Part shown: positions 1 to 7,135 of the stretch, one piece after another
How positions within the stretch are numbered: the stretch's first letter is position 1
How the letters are laid out: each line of letters starts with the position of its first letter
NCBI GenBank assembly: GCA_020697375.1
Contig: JAJFBJ010000132.1
Span: forward strand, 1 to 7,906
DNA length: 7,906 bases
Reading direction: 5' to 3'
Source of the DNA: Nitrospira sp.
GTDB taxonomy: Bacteria > Nitrospirota > Nitrospiria > Nitrospirales > Nitrospiraceae
The notes under the pieces: model-generated
Told to the model about the DNA's origin: nothing
Databases searched by the model: none
What the model saw: the letters and a program-made list of their open reading frames with translations, nothing else
Made by a program: the position numbers and the translations under genes

Positions 1-1
1 G

Positions 2-2146
2 CGCGCGACGCTCATTCCGCTGCTCGCCGTGCCGGTCTCACTGGTCGGGACGTTCATGCTGTTTCCGATGCTGGGCTTCTCGATCAATACGTTGTCGCTT
101 TTCGGCCTGGTCCTCGCGATCGGCCTGGTGGTGGACGACGCCATCGTGGTCGTCGAGGCCGTCGAGCGCCACATCGAGGAAGGCATGGCGCCGAAAGAGG
201 CGACCTTCAAGGCGATGGAAGAGGTGTCCGGTCCCGTGGTGGCGATCGCGTTGATTCTGGCTGCCGTGTTCGTCCCCACGGCCTTCATCCCCGGGATTAC
301 CGGCCGGCTGTATCAACAGTTTGCCGTGACGATCGCATTGTCCATCCTGATCTCGGCCTTCAACGCGCTCACCTTGAGTCCCGCGCTTTCGGCCCTCCTA
401 TTGCGACCCAGGACGGCGGAGCGAGGACCGTTGGGCTCTTTTTTTAGGTGGTTCAATCGCGGCTTCGGACGGGTGACCGAGGGCTATGTCGGCCTGTCCG
501 GCGCGTTGATTCGAAAGGCCGGTCGGTCCATGTTCTTGCTGGCGATCATGACCGTCGCCGCTGGTCTCTTTGGCATGGGACTTCCGTCCGGCTTCCTCCC
601 CGTCGAAGATCAAGGCTACGCATTCGTCAACGTGCAGCTGCCGGTGGCGGCCTCGCTACAGAGGACAGACGAAGTGGCCAGAAAGGTGGAAGCCATTCTC
701 AAGGACACACCCGGTGTGCGGCACACGACTTCCGTGGTGGGGTTCAGCTTGTTGAGCACGGTCATGACCACCTATAACGCCTTCTTCTTCGTCACCCTCG
801 ATCCTTGGGAGGAACGGACCAATCCGCAGGAGCAATTATTCGCCATCAGCGCGCATATCAACCGAGAATTGGCCAAAGTTCCTGAAGCCCAGGCGTTTGT
901 GTTTCCTCCGCCCGCGATTCCCGGTGTCGGCACGTCGGGCGGTGTCACGTTCATTCTCGAAGATCGCGCCGGTAAGGATATCGCGTTTCTCGCCGAACAG
1001 TCGACCAGATTCACCGAGGCCGCTCGCAAGCGTCCGGAGATTGCTTCGATCAATTCCAGCTTCATTCCCAGCGTGCCTCAGATTTTCGCCAGGGTGGATC
1101 GCGACAAGGCGCTGAAGCAGGGGGTGGCCCTCAGCTCCGTGTATCAGACGCTGCAAACGTTCATGGGTGGGGTCATGGTGAACTACTTCAACCGCTTCGG
1201 GCGAGTCTGGCAGGTCTATGTGCAGGCGGAGGGAGAATTTCGCACGAGCGCCGAGAATGTCGGACAATTCTACGTGAACAATGCCGGCGGCGACATGGTG
1301 CCGCTGTCGGCGCTCGTGACCATGGAGAGCCTCTATGGCCCCGAATTTACCATGCGCTATAACGGGTATCGCGCGGCGCAACTCCTGGTCTCCGCCGCGC
1401 CCGGATACAGCTCGGGACAAGCCATGGGCGCGCTCGAACAGGTCTTTGCCGACACGATGCCGCGTGAGATGGGCTTTGATTACATGGGGATGTCGTTTCA
1501 GGAAAAGGCCGCCGCCGAGGGGGTGCCGGCGACCGCAATCTTCGGTCTCTCGCTCCTCTTTGTATTTCTTATCCTGGCCGCCCAGTATGAGAGCTGGTCG
1601 CTGCCGTTCAGCGTGTTGTTGGGAACGCCGATTGCCGTGTTCGGCGCATTCGGCGCGCTCTGGCTTGCCGGGATGGAAAACAATGTCTACTCACAAATCG
1701 GATTGATCATGCTGATCGGACTCTCAGCCAAGAATGCCATCTTGATCGTCGAGTTTGCCAAGGTAGAAGTGGAAAAGGGCAGGCCGATCGTGGAAGCAGC
1801 CCTCACCGCCGCCCGGATCCGTTTCCGCCCCATCCTCATGACAGCCCTCGCGTTCATTCTGGGTGTGACGCCCCTGGTCTTCTCCTCCGGATCGGGGGCC
1901 GCCTCTCGGCACATCCTGGGAACGACGGTGATCGGCGGGATGATCGCGGCGTCGTTCATCGCGATCTTCCTCATCCCGGTGACCTTCTACCTGGTCGAGA
2001 AATTGGCGCAGCGAGGCGAAGAGCCGGATCGGCCGGCCGGACAACCCTCTTCACGATCGTCCCGGCTCGATGAAGACGGGCATGCCTCTCGCGTCGCTCA
2101 TACGGAGGCAGCCCCGGCGCAGCCGCAAAGGAATGGAGGCCACTGA
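2..2146 (+). CDS. RND efflux transporter, HAE1/AcrB-like permease (5' truncated)
   Basis: Inner-membrane, proton-driven pump subunit of a tripartite exporter for drugs or other hydrophobic compounds. The frame is already open at base 2 and begins RATLIPLLAVPVSLVGTF, which matches AcrB near residue 363, so about 360 N-terminal residues (TM1 and the first porter subdomains) lie outside the window. 714 residues are visible. The proton-relay pair DD of TM4 (GLVVDDAIVVVE) is at visible residues 45-46, and the matching TM10 lysine (GLSAKNAILIVEFAK) is at 577, followed by the conserved RFRPILMTALAFILG. The second periplasmic loop (about 190-500) carries the usual porter and docking segments, including QVYVQAEGEFR and RYNGYRAAQLL. 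All catalytic relay residues in view are present. The C-terminal tail after the last TM is long, polar and rich in Arg, Pro and Ser. The stop overlaps the next gene's start. Assignment to the HAE1 family is from remembered motifs; the substrate cannot be told. Confidence 0.96.
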   Translation, partial: RATLIPLLAVPVSLVGTFMLFPMLGFSINTLSLFGLVLAIGLVVDDAIVVVEAVERHIEEGMAPKEATFKAMEEVSGPVVAIALILAAVFVPTAFIPGITGRLYQQFAVTIALSILISAFNALTLSPALSALLLRPRTAERGPLGSFFRWFNRGFGRVTEGYVGLSGALIRKAGRSMFLLAIMTVAAGLFGMGLPSGFLPVEDQGYAFVNVQLPVAASLQRTDEVARKVEAILKDTPGVRHTTSVVGFSLLSTVMTTYNAFFFVTLDPWEERTNPQEQLFAISAHINRELAKVPEAQAFVFPPPAIPGVGTSGGVTFILEDRAGKDIAFLAEQSTRFTEAARKRPEIASINSSFIPSVPQIFARVDRDKALKQGVALSSVYQTLQTFMGGVMVNYFNRFGRVWQVYVQAEGEFRTSAENVGQFYVNNAGGDMVPLSALVTMESLYGPEFTMRYNGYRAAQLLVSAAPGYSSGQAMGALEQVFADTMPREMGFDYMGMSFQEKAAAEGVPATAIFGLSLLFVFLILAAQYESWSLPFSVLLGTPIAVFGAFGALWLAGMENNVYSQIGLIMLIGLSAKNAILIVEFAKVEVEKGRPIVEAALTAARIRFRPILMTALAFILGVTPLVFSSGSGAASRHILGTTVIGGMIAASFIAIFLIPVTFYLVEKLAQRGEEPDRPAGQPSSRSSRLDEDGHASRVAHTEAAPAQPQRNGGH
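2135..2139 (+). promoter_or_regulatory. Ribosome binding site of the outer-membrane factor gene, inside the RND gene
   Basis: GGAGG lies six bases before the ATG at 2146, within the last codons of the RND permease gene. The TGATG junction shares one base between stop and start. This fixes the start of the downstream gene and implies translational coupling, so that pump and channel are made together. Confidence 0.8.
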
Positions 2147-3639
2147 TGCGTCTCATCCTCATTTCAGCACTCGGGATGTGCGCGCTGGCGGCCTGCAAGA
2201 TGGGTCCGGACTACACTCGTCCGGAAACCGTCACCGGAGATTCATGGCGAATCGCTTCGGCGACCTCCGAGTCCATCGCAAACCTGCCCTGGTGGGAGCT
2301 GCTGAAAGATCCGGCCCTTCATGAGTTGATTCGCACGGCGCTTCAACAGAATCAGGATGTGCGCGTCGCTGCCGCGGCAGTCCGGGAATTCCGCGCTCAG
2401 GTGATCATCTCGCGATTCGATCTGGCTCCGTCACTGGACTATAGCGGCACGGGGCTGTTCTTCAAAACCCAGTCGGACGCGGTCCCGATTCCCGTGGGGG
2501 GCGCCTCAGCGGTTCAGATTCCCGGCCTTGCCGGCGGGTCCAATACGATCACGGCCCAATCGGGAATGGGCTTGTTGAAATGGGAGCTGGATCTATGGGG
2601 ACGGATTCGGCGATCCATCGATGCTGCGCAGGCCCAGTTGCTATCGCGCGGAGAGAATCAACGCACGGTGATTCTTGAACTCGTGAGCGCAGTCTCTCAG
2701 GCCTATTTCGACCTTCGGCAGCTCGATCTCCAGGTCGACATCAGCCAACGAACGCTCGCTTCCTGGGATGAAACGTTGAAGATTTCGCAGGTCAAAATGG
2801 AGCATGGAGTCATCTCCAAGCTCGATCTCGATCGGTTTGAAGCGGAACGGGCCGGCACCGCTTCGCAACTCGCGGATTTCGAACGGCAGGTGGTTCAGAA
2901 GGAAAATCAGCTCAATCTCCTGCTGGGACGAAGACCATCCGGCATTGTTCGTGGTCTGGCGTTGACGGACCAACTCATGCCGCCGTCGGTGCCGGCCGGT
3001 TTGCCGTCGGATTTACTCGCCCGGCGACCGGACATCCTGCAAGCCGAGCAGGAACTGGCCGCTGCGACTGCCACCATCGGTATCGCTCAGGCACAGCGCT
3101 TTCCAGCCTTCTCGCTGACCGGGGCGCTGGGCATCTCCAGTACGCAATTGTCGTCCTTGTCTATCGGGCCATCGTTCATGCAGGCCGCCATCGGCTCTCT
3201 GTCCGGACCCTTGCTGAACGCCACGGCCTTGGGCTATCAAGTGAAGGTCGCCGAGGCCAGAGCCGAGCAAGCGTCCATCCAATATGAGAAAGCCATCATG
3301 ACCGCGTTCAAAGAGGTGGAGGATGCGCTCATCGCCGTACAAAAAACGCGTGAACAGCGTGAGGCGCAGGAGGTTCAGGTGACTTCTCTACGATCAGCTT
3401 TTTCCCTGGCTGAATTGCGTTACCAGGGAGGACGGGCCAGTTACCTGGACGTGCTGATCGCGCAACGGGATCGGTTCAATGCAGAACTGGCGTTGGCGAG
3501 TACCCGTCGGGCTGAACTCGTGTCGGTCGTCCTGCTGTACAAAGCGCTCGGCGGCGGATGGTCGCCCGAGAACCCGAATGCGGACGAGTCAGCGCCTGGT
3601 TATCATGAGAGCCGCAGCAGACAGGCCTCAGCACGGTAG
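2146..3639 (+). CDS. Outer-membrane efflux lipoprotein, NodT/OprM family
   Basis: Outer-membrane channel (trimeric barrel plus periplasmic alpha-tunnel) that completes the exporter with the RND permease upstream. At 497 residues it has the usual family length. The N-terminus is a short lipoprotein signal (MRLILISALGMCALAAC) with lipobox LAAC and the lipidated Cys at 17; Lys at +2 is compatible with outer-membrane sorting. It is followed by GPDYTRPE, typical of OprM/NodT proteins. Two OEP repeats follow, with the hallmark WELDLWGRIRRSID at 146-159 in the first and LARRPDILQAEQEL at 291-304 in the second, then the helical stretch with YQVKVAEARAEQA and the late motif LRYQGGRASYLDVLIAQRD (about 424-442). 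Coupled by a one-base overlap to the permease. No defect is seen. The family is clear; the transported compound is unknown. Confidence 0.96.
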   Translation: MRLILISALGMCALAACKMGPDYTRPETVTGDSWRIASATSESIANLPWWELLKDPALHELIRTALQQNQDVRVAAAAVREFRAQVIISRFDLAPSLDYSGTGLFFKTQSDAVPIPVGGASAVQIPGLAGGSNTITAQSGMGLLKWELDLWGRIRRSIDAAQAQLLSRGENQRTVILELVSAVSQAYFDLRQLDLQVDISQRTLASWDETLKISQVKMEHGVISKLDLDRFEAERAGTASQLADFERQVVQKENQLNLLLGRRPSGIVRGLALTDQLMPPSVPAGLPSDLLARRPDILQAEQELAAATATIGIAQAQRFPAFSLTGALGISSTQLSSLSIGPSFMQAAIGSLSGPLLNATALGYQVKVAEARAEQASIQYEKAIMTAFKEVEDALIAVQKTREQREAQEVQVTSLRSAFSLAELRYQGGRASYLDVLIAQRDRFNAELALASTRRAELVSVVLLYKALGGGWSPENPNADESAPGYHESRSRQASAR

Positions 3640-3661
3640 AGATCGCCGGAAGTCCTTTTGA

Positions 3662-3667
3662 AAGGGA
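3662..3667 (+). promoter_or_regulatory. Ribosome binding site supporting a GTG start
   Basis: AAGGGA ends seven bases before GTG at 3675. The next in-frame Met is residue 38, inside the first conserved DoxX-like domain, so this site decides in favour of the GTG start. Confidence 0.55.
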
Positions 3668-3674
3668 ACCGGGC

Positions 3675-4541
3675 GTGCAGCAATATGAGCCGAACCTCAG
3701 CTTGGTGGGGCGTCTTCTGCTGGCGGCCCTCTTCCTGTGGGCGGCTGTCCATAAGGTCTTCAACCCTGAAGGGACGCAGCAGTACATGGCGGCCTATGGC
3801 CTCACCACCGGCACCATGCTGCTGTACCTGGCCGCTACCGTGGTCGAGTTCGGTGGCGGCATCGCGCTCGCGATCGGGCATACGACTCGTGAAACGGTCC
3901 TGTTGCTCATCCTGTTCATGCTGATGGTGACCGGAATCTTTCACAGCCATCTGACTGACCCGAACCAGGTCATTCAGTTCGTCAAAAACGTCGCCATCAT
4001 CGGCAGCCTTCTCTATGTCGGCGTATATGGTCCGGGCTCCCTCAGCATGGATGCGCAGCCGGGCGCGTCCGGGAAAGGCGCTATCTTGGGATCCTCTCAC
4101 CCTGCCCTGTCGCTGGCGGCCCGCATCTTTGTCGCAGGTCTGTTTGTTCTATCGGCCATGAACGCCTTTTTCGATACGGAGGGCGCTCGCCGGTACAGGG
4201 CCGAGATGGGAACGGTCCCGCAAGCGGCGTGGCTCTATGCCGGAGGAGTTCTGTTGGAAACGGCCGGGGTGCTGTCATTGTTGCTGGGCTGGCGGGCGAG
4301 GGCCGGCGCGGCAGCCTTGATCATATTCCTCATTGCCGTCACGATCATGTTTCATCGGACATCCATGAGTTTCGTCCTTGACGCGACGATACAAGATCAG
4401 CAGTTCCATTTGATGAAGAACCTCGCGATCATGGGCGGTCTCACCTATGTTCTGGCCTATGGGCCAGGGCCGATCAGTCTCGATGGCCGGCGAAGCCGGA
4501 AGCATGAGAGAGCGAAAGGGGACGCGCAACGAGCAACGTGA
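3675..4541 (+). CDS. Tandem double-DoxX-domain membrane protein
   Basis: Predicted inner-membrane protein of 288 residues made of two consecutive DoxX-like domains, each with about four hydrophobic helices: residues about 8-127 and 143-271, joined by a short Gly/Ser/Ala-rich linker. The halves align by eye: membrane Glu at 58 (VVEFGGG) and 195 (LLETAGV), FH at 89-90 and 226-227, KN at 104-105 (FVKNVAIIG) and 248-249 (LMKNLAIMG), and YGPG at 118-121 and 262-265, each followed by a short S-(L/M)-D segment. Single DoxX proteins are usually about 130-150 residues. DoxX relatives include the DoxD/DoxA thiosulfate:quinone oxidoreductase subunits and DoxX proteins linked to thiol or oxidative stress, so a quinone- or thiol-linked role is possible but is inference. 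It starts at GTG 35 bases after the efflux gene, at operon-like spacing. The C-terminal tail is basic. Domain assignment is fairly sure; activity is unknown. Confidence 0.88.
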   Translation: MQQYEPNLSLVGRLLLAALFLWAAVHKVFNPEGTQQYMAAYGLTTGTMLLYLAATVVEFGGGIALAIGHTTRETVLLLILFMLMVTGIFHSHLTDPNQVIQFVKNVAIIGSLLYVGVYGPGSLSMDAQPGASGKGAILGSSHPALSLAARIFVAGLFVLSAMNAFFDTEGARRYRAEMGTVPQAAWLYAGGVLLETAGVLSLLLGWRARAGAAALIIFLIAVTIMFHRTSMSFVLDATIQDQQFHLMKNLAIMGGLTYVLAYGPGPISLDGRRSRKHERAKGDAQRAT

Positions 4542-4582
4542 TCCCTTGAAGCCGAGGCCTGCTGCGGTCAATGTAGCGTCTC

Positions 4583-4677
4583 ATGCATAGGAGGAACATT
4601 CACAAGAGGCCGGGTTTTCTCGCAGGCCTGCGTGGTATTTCAGCGTCGCGATACTGTGCGCCGTCCAGGTCATTCCT
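4583..4677 (+). other. Out-of-frame signal-peptide-coding stretch of the DUF1207 gene (possible frameshift)
   Basis: In the frame of the downstream barrel gene, bases 4621-4689 read RRPAWYFSVAILCAVQVIPV followed by AAD. This is a basic, hydrophobic, then VAA|D sequence, a good Sec signal peptide with a signal peptidase I site. That frame opens only after the TAG at 4588-4590 and holds no ATG, GTG or TTG before 4678. The nearest ATG, at 4583, is in another frame and encodes a basic start, MHRRNIHKRPGF. Joining that frame to the signal-peptide frame near GGGTTTT (4612-4618) needs one added base. A good Shine-Dalgarno (AGGAGG, 4589-4594) lies in this stretch but has no canonical start in frame after it. 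Confidence 0.6.
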
Positions 4678-5556
4678 GTGGCGGCCGATGAGGGAAACGG
4701 CACGGCGGCCGCCGGAAACGATTGCCGCTTTGAGGGGATCGTCCGGGAACAGTCAGACAATGCCGGTTCATCGCCGCTCGAACCCTTTCCTGAGAGCGAT
4801 GTCTTCCGGCCGCTCCTGGCCGATCCAAAGCAGCCACAGTTTTTCGCCAGCTGGCAGGCGACCCGCGCCCGCACCGATCATAGCTCCGTCAACATCGGAT
4901 CCGTGGGCTTCGGCGAGAACTTCGGATTGGTCGGGCGTCGAAAGGGTTGCGACGGGTGGCAGGTCGGCGTCCTTGCCGGCGTCTTCGCGCAGTTCAATTT
5001 GGATGCGCCATCCGTTGATCTGATCAATGCGGACTACGTGATCGGCCTTCCCGTATCCTGGCGAAGCGGGCTGTTTTCAGCCCGTGTGCGGCTGTACCAC
5101 CAAAGCAGTCATTTGGGTGATGAGTTTCTCCTGGGATCGCCCCACTTCGATCGTGTGAATTTGAGTTTCGAGGCGATCGACGCGATTCTCTCCCTTGATG
5201 CTCCGGGGGGATGGGGCCGGATTTATGGCGGCGGGAGCACTCTCGTCCATCGCGTACCGGCAACCATTGATGGAAATGGAGCGCAGTGGGGCATCGAGCT
5301 GCGGGGACCAGCCATCGCCGTTCCCATCATGACGAGACTCAGGCTCGTTCCGGTCTTTGGCGCGGACTTCAAAAGCTTCGAGGAGCTTCATTGGGTCATC
5401 AACAGCAATGTCGTGGGCGGTCTGGAATGGTCGAAGGCCGGCGCCGACCGTCGTGTGCGGTTGCTGGTGAACTACTATCACGGGTTCGCTCCTTACGGCC
5501 AATTCTTCGCCCAAAAGATAGAGATGGTCGGCGCGGGGCTGTATTTGTCGTGTTGA
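4678..5556 (+). CDS. DUF1207-family predicted outer-membrane beta-barrel protein (5' end uncertain)
   Basis: Conserved protein of unknown function, likely exported to the outer membrane. The first usable in-frame start is GTG at 4678, giving 292 residues, but this GTG sits inside the signal peptide just before its VAA|D cleavage site, so the true product should begin upstream, with about 30 more residues (see the 4583-4677 entry). The DUF1207 hallmarks I recognise are DVFRPLLADPKQPQFFASW at 41-59, then INADYVIGLPVSWRSG (116-131) and ARVRLYHQSSHLGDEFLL (135-152). From about 70 onward the chain alternates short polar/hydrophobic beta-strands and Gly turns, ending VGAGLYLSC, consistent with a barrel. 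It has three Cys (16, 91, 292), of which the first two could pair. It follows the DoxX gene at short spacing and may share its transcript. The family is likely from remembered motifs; molecular role unknown. Confidence 0.82.
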   Translation: MAADEGNGTAAAGNDCRFEGIVREQSDNAGSSPLEPFPESDVFRPLLADPKQPQFFASWQATRARTDHSSVNIGSVGFGENFGLVGRRKGCDGWQVGVLAGVFAQFNLDAPSVDLINADYVIGLPVSWRSGLFSARVRLYHQSSHLGDEFLLGSPHFDRVNLSFEAIDAILSLDAPGGWGRIYGGGSTLVHRVPATIDGNGAQWGIELRGPAIAVPIMTRLRLVPVFGADFKSFEELHWVINSNVVGGLEWSKAGADRRVRLLVNYYHGFAPYGQFFAQKIEMVGAGLYLSC

Positions 5557-5646
5557 TCTGCGCATTATACCCATGGCATCTCAAAGCAGCATGAATGCGG
5601 CGCCTCGGCGATGTAGCGGTTCGCCTCACAATGACCCATGCAGAAC

Positions 5647-5653
5647 AGGAGGG
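5647..5653 (+). promoter_or_regulatory. Strong ribosome binding site deciding the DUF2630 start
   Basis: AGGAGGG lies nine bases before the ATG at 5663. An in-frame ATG 90 bases upstream (5573) would add 30 low-complexity, non-conserved residues and has no comparable site, so 5663 is the better start. Confidence 0.75.
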
Positions 5654-5662
5654 ATTGTTACT

Positions 5663-5923
5663 ATGGATAACCAAGCCCAGAGTCCAGACCAACCGGTTCT
5701 GGCGAATATCCAGCGACTCGTCGAAGAAGAACATCGATTGTATGAGCGGGGGGAAACAACGGCTCTTGGAGATGCCGATCGGAAGAAGCTCGCGACCGTT
5801 CAGGTGGAATTGGATCGATGCTGGGACCTCTTGCGCCGCCGCCGGGCTCTTCGCGGGGCCGGATTGGATCCCGACCAGGCGGAAGTCCGGCCGGCTGAAG
5901 TGGTCGAGAAGTACGAGCAATAA
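5663..5923 (+). CDS. DUF2630-family small protein
   Basis: 86-residue soluble protein of unknown function. The sequence matches the DUF2630 pattern as I recall it: a short helix with LANIQRLVEEEHRLYERGE (13-31), then DADRKKLATVQVELDRCWDL (37-56), an Arg-rich turn (RRRRALR, 58-64) and the acidic end DPDQAEVRPAEVVEKYEQ (69-86). It is highly charged and helical, probably a small helical hairpin or coiled coil, with no signal peptide, membrane segment or metal-binding motif. The length fits the family. The gene is preceded by a strong ribosome binding site and followed 21 bases later by the flavin oxidoreductase gene, so the two are probably co-transcribed. The family occurs widely in actinobacteria and in some other phyla; no biochemical role is known to me. 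Confidence 0.85.
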   Translation: MDNQAQSPDQPVLANIQRLVEEEHRLYERGETTALGDADRKKLATVQVELDRCWDLLRRRRALRGAGLDPDQAEVRPAEVVEKYEQ

Positions 5924-5944
5924 CGATCGGCGGTAGATCCTGCT

Positions 5945-6973
5945 ATGGCTCTTTTCTCCATTCTTGACCTGGCATTCGTTCCGGCAGGCCAGAGCCCTGC
6001 CGATGCATTGAGGAATTCGCTCGACCTGGCGCAACATGCCGAGCGCTGGGGATATCACCGCATTTGGCTTGCCGAGCATCACAACCTGGTCGGCATCGCC
6101 AGCGCGGCGACGGCGGTCGTAATCGGGTATGTCGCCGGAGGGACACACAAGATCCGCGTCGGGGCGGGCGGCATCATGCTACCGAATCACGCGCCACTGA
6201 TGGTAGCCGAACAATTCGGCACGTTGGAGTCGCTGTTCCCGGGACGGATCGATCTCGGCCTGGGCCGCGCGCCGGGCACCGACCAGCGTACCGCGCGGGC
6301 ATTGCGGCGCAATCCGGCAAGCGGCGACAGTTTTCCTCGGGACGTGCTGGAATTGCAGGCCTACTTCGGACCGGTTCAGGAAGGCCAGACGGTTCAAGCC
6401 GTGCCAGGCGCCGGCCTCAACGTGCCGCTCTGGATTCTCGGATCCACCTTGTTCGGCGGGCAGCTTGCCGCCATGCTCGGGCTTCCTTATGCGTTTGCCT
6501 CTCATTTCTCTCCTGCGGCGTTGATGCAAGCGCTCGAGGCCTATCGCGGCGGGTTCAAGCCATCGAGGCAACTCGATCGGCCTTACGCGGCTGCGGGAAT
6601 CAATGTCGTTGCCGCCGACAGCGATGCCGAAGCTCGTCGGCTCTTCACCTCGGCGCAGCAGCAGTTCACCAATTTGTTCCGCGGTACGCCGGGACGGCTC
6701 CAGCCTCCCATCGAGGACATCGACAACTACTGGACTCCGACAGAAAAGGCGCAGGCCTCCGGCATGCTCACCTATTCATTCGTCGGATCGCATGAAACCG
6801 TGTGCCTTGCTGTGACGCAGTTCCTGGAACGGACGGCGGTGGACGAAGTGTTCATCGTTTCGGCGATCTATGACCATGCCGCGCGGCTCCGTTCGTATGA
6901 GATCGTGGCAGACATCTTCTCTATCCGTGATCAATCAGCGCATCCCGCGGCCGGGTCACGCGGCGGCGCATGA
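5945..6973 (+). CDS. Luciferase-like (LLM-class) flavin-dependent oxidoreductase, YhbW-like group 1
   Basis: Cytoplasmic TIM-barrel oxidoreductase expected to use reduced FMN, related to bacterial luciferase alkanal monooxygenases. It is complete at 342 residues. Group 1 motifs are seen in order: [11 protein letters not shown] (5-15), [20 protein letters not shown] (21-40), WLAEHHN (41-47), [15 protein letters not shown] (51-65), [21 protein letters not shown] (70-90, the flavin-side strand and following helix), [15 protein letters not shown] (100-114) and [14 protein letters not shown] (163-176). These match E. coli YhbW and its relatives, whose substrate is not established. The short C-terminal tail after about 330 is not conserved in my memory of the family. 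The Shine-Dalgarno before ATG 5945 is weak, which suggests coupling to the DUF2630 gene 21 bases upstream. Family confidence is high; the reaction is unknown. Confidence 0.93.
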   Translation: MALFSILDLAFVPAGQSPADALRNSLDLAQHAERWGYHRIWLAEHHNLVGIASAATAVVIGYVAGGTHKIRVGAGGIMLPNHAPLMVAEQFGTLESLFPGRIDLGLGRAPGTDQRTARALRRNPASGDSFPRDVLELQAYFGPVQEGQTVQAVPGAGLNVPLWILGSTLFGGQLAAMLGLPYAFASHFSPAALMQALEAYRGGFKPSRQLDRPYAAAGINVVAADSDAEARRLFTSAQQQFTNLFRGTPGRLQPPIEDIDNYWTPTEKAQASGMLTYSFVGSHETVCLAVTQFLERTAVDEVFIVSAIYDHAARLRSYEIVADIFSIRDQSAHPAAGSRGGA

Positions 6974-7123
6974 ATCGACAGGGTCTCAATGGAGGCGTCG
7001 GCGGGATGCGCGAAAGCTCCTTCCGTATCGGTATGTTTGCGCTATGTGTCGTCCCATGAGGTACGGCTCTGTTCCGCTCTAGCGGCGCAGTGAGACAGTG
7101 AACAAGAATCGTAAGGAGGGTGA

Positions 7124-7129
7124 GAAGGA
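7124..7129 (+). promoter_or_regulatory. Ribosome binding site of the P-type ATPase gene
   Basis: GAAGGA lies six bases before ATG 7136. A stronger AAGGAGGG at 7113-7120 is 15 bases away, rather far. An in-frame TGA at 7121-7123 rules out any earlier start. Confidence 0.5.
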
Positions 7130-7135
7130 ACCGGA

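Noticed and set aside
836..1420. Minus-strand open frame of 194 codons within the RND gene
   Set aside because: It lies opposite the conserved periplasmic loop of the permease and has no family resemblance.
5545..5571. Possible sigma70-like promoter (TTGTCG, 15-base spacer, TATACC) before the DUF2630 gene
   Set aside because: Both boxes are poor matches and the spacer is short, so it is not better than chance in this sequence.
5608..5628. Possible hairpin GGCGA...TCGCC between the barrel and DUF2630 genes
   Set aside because: It has a five-base stem with a nine-base loop and no T-run, too weak to call a terminator.
5573..5662. Upstream in-frame ATG that would lengthen the DUF2630 protein by 30 residues
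   Set aside because: The added residues do not resemble the family, and the strong ribosome binding site points to the ATG at 5663.
7074..7085. Small palindrome CCGC-TCTA-GCGG in the gap before the ATPase gene
   Set aside because: It has only a four-base stem and no following T-run, so it is not a convincing terminator or operator.
6990..7094. Short open frame of 34 codons starting at ATG 6990 in the gap after the oxidoreductase
   Set aside because: It has no ribosome binding site, no recognisable sequence and no coding signature.
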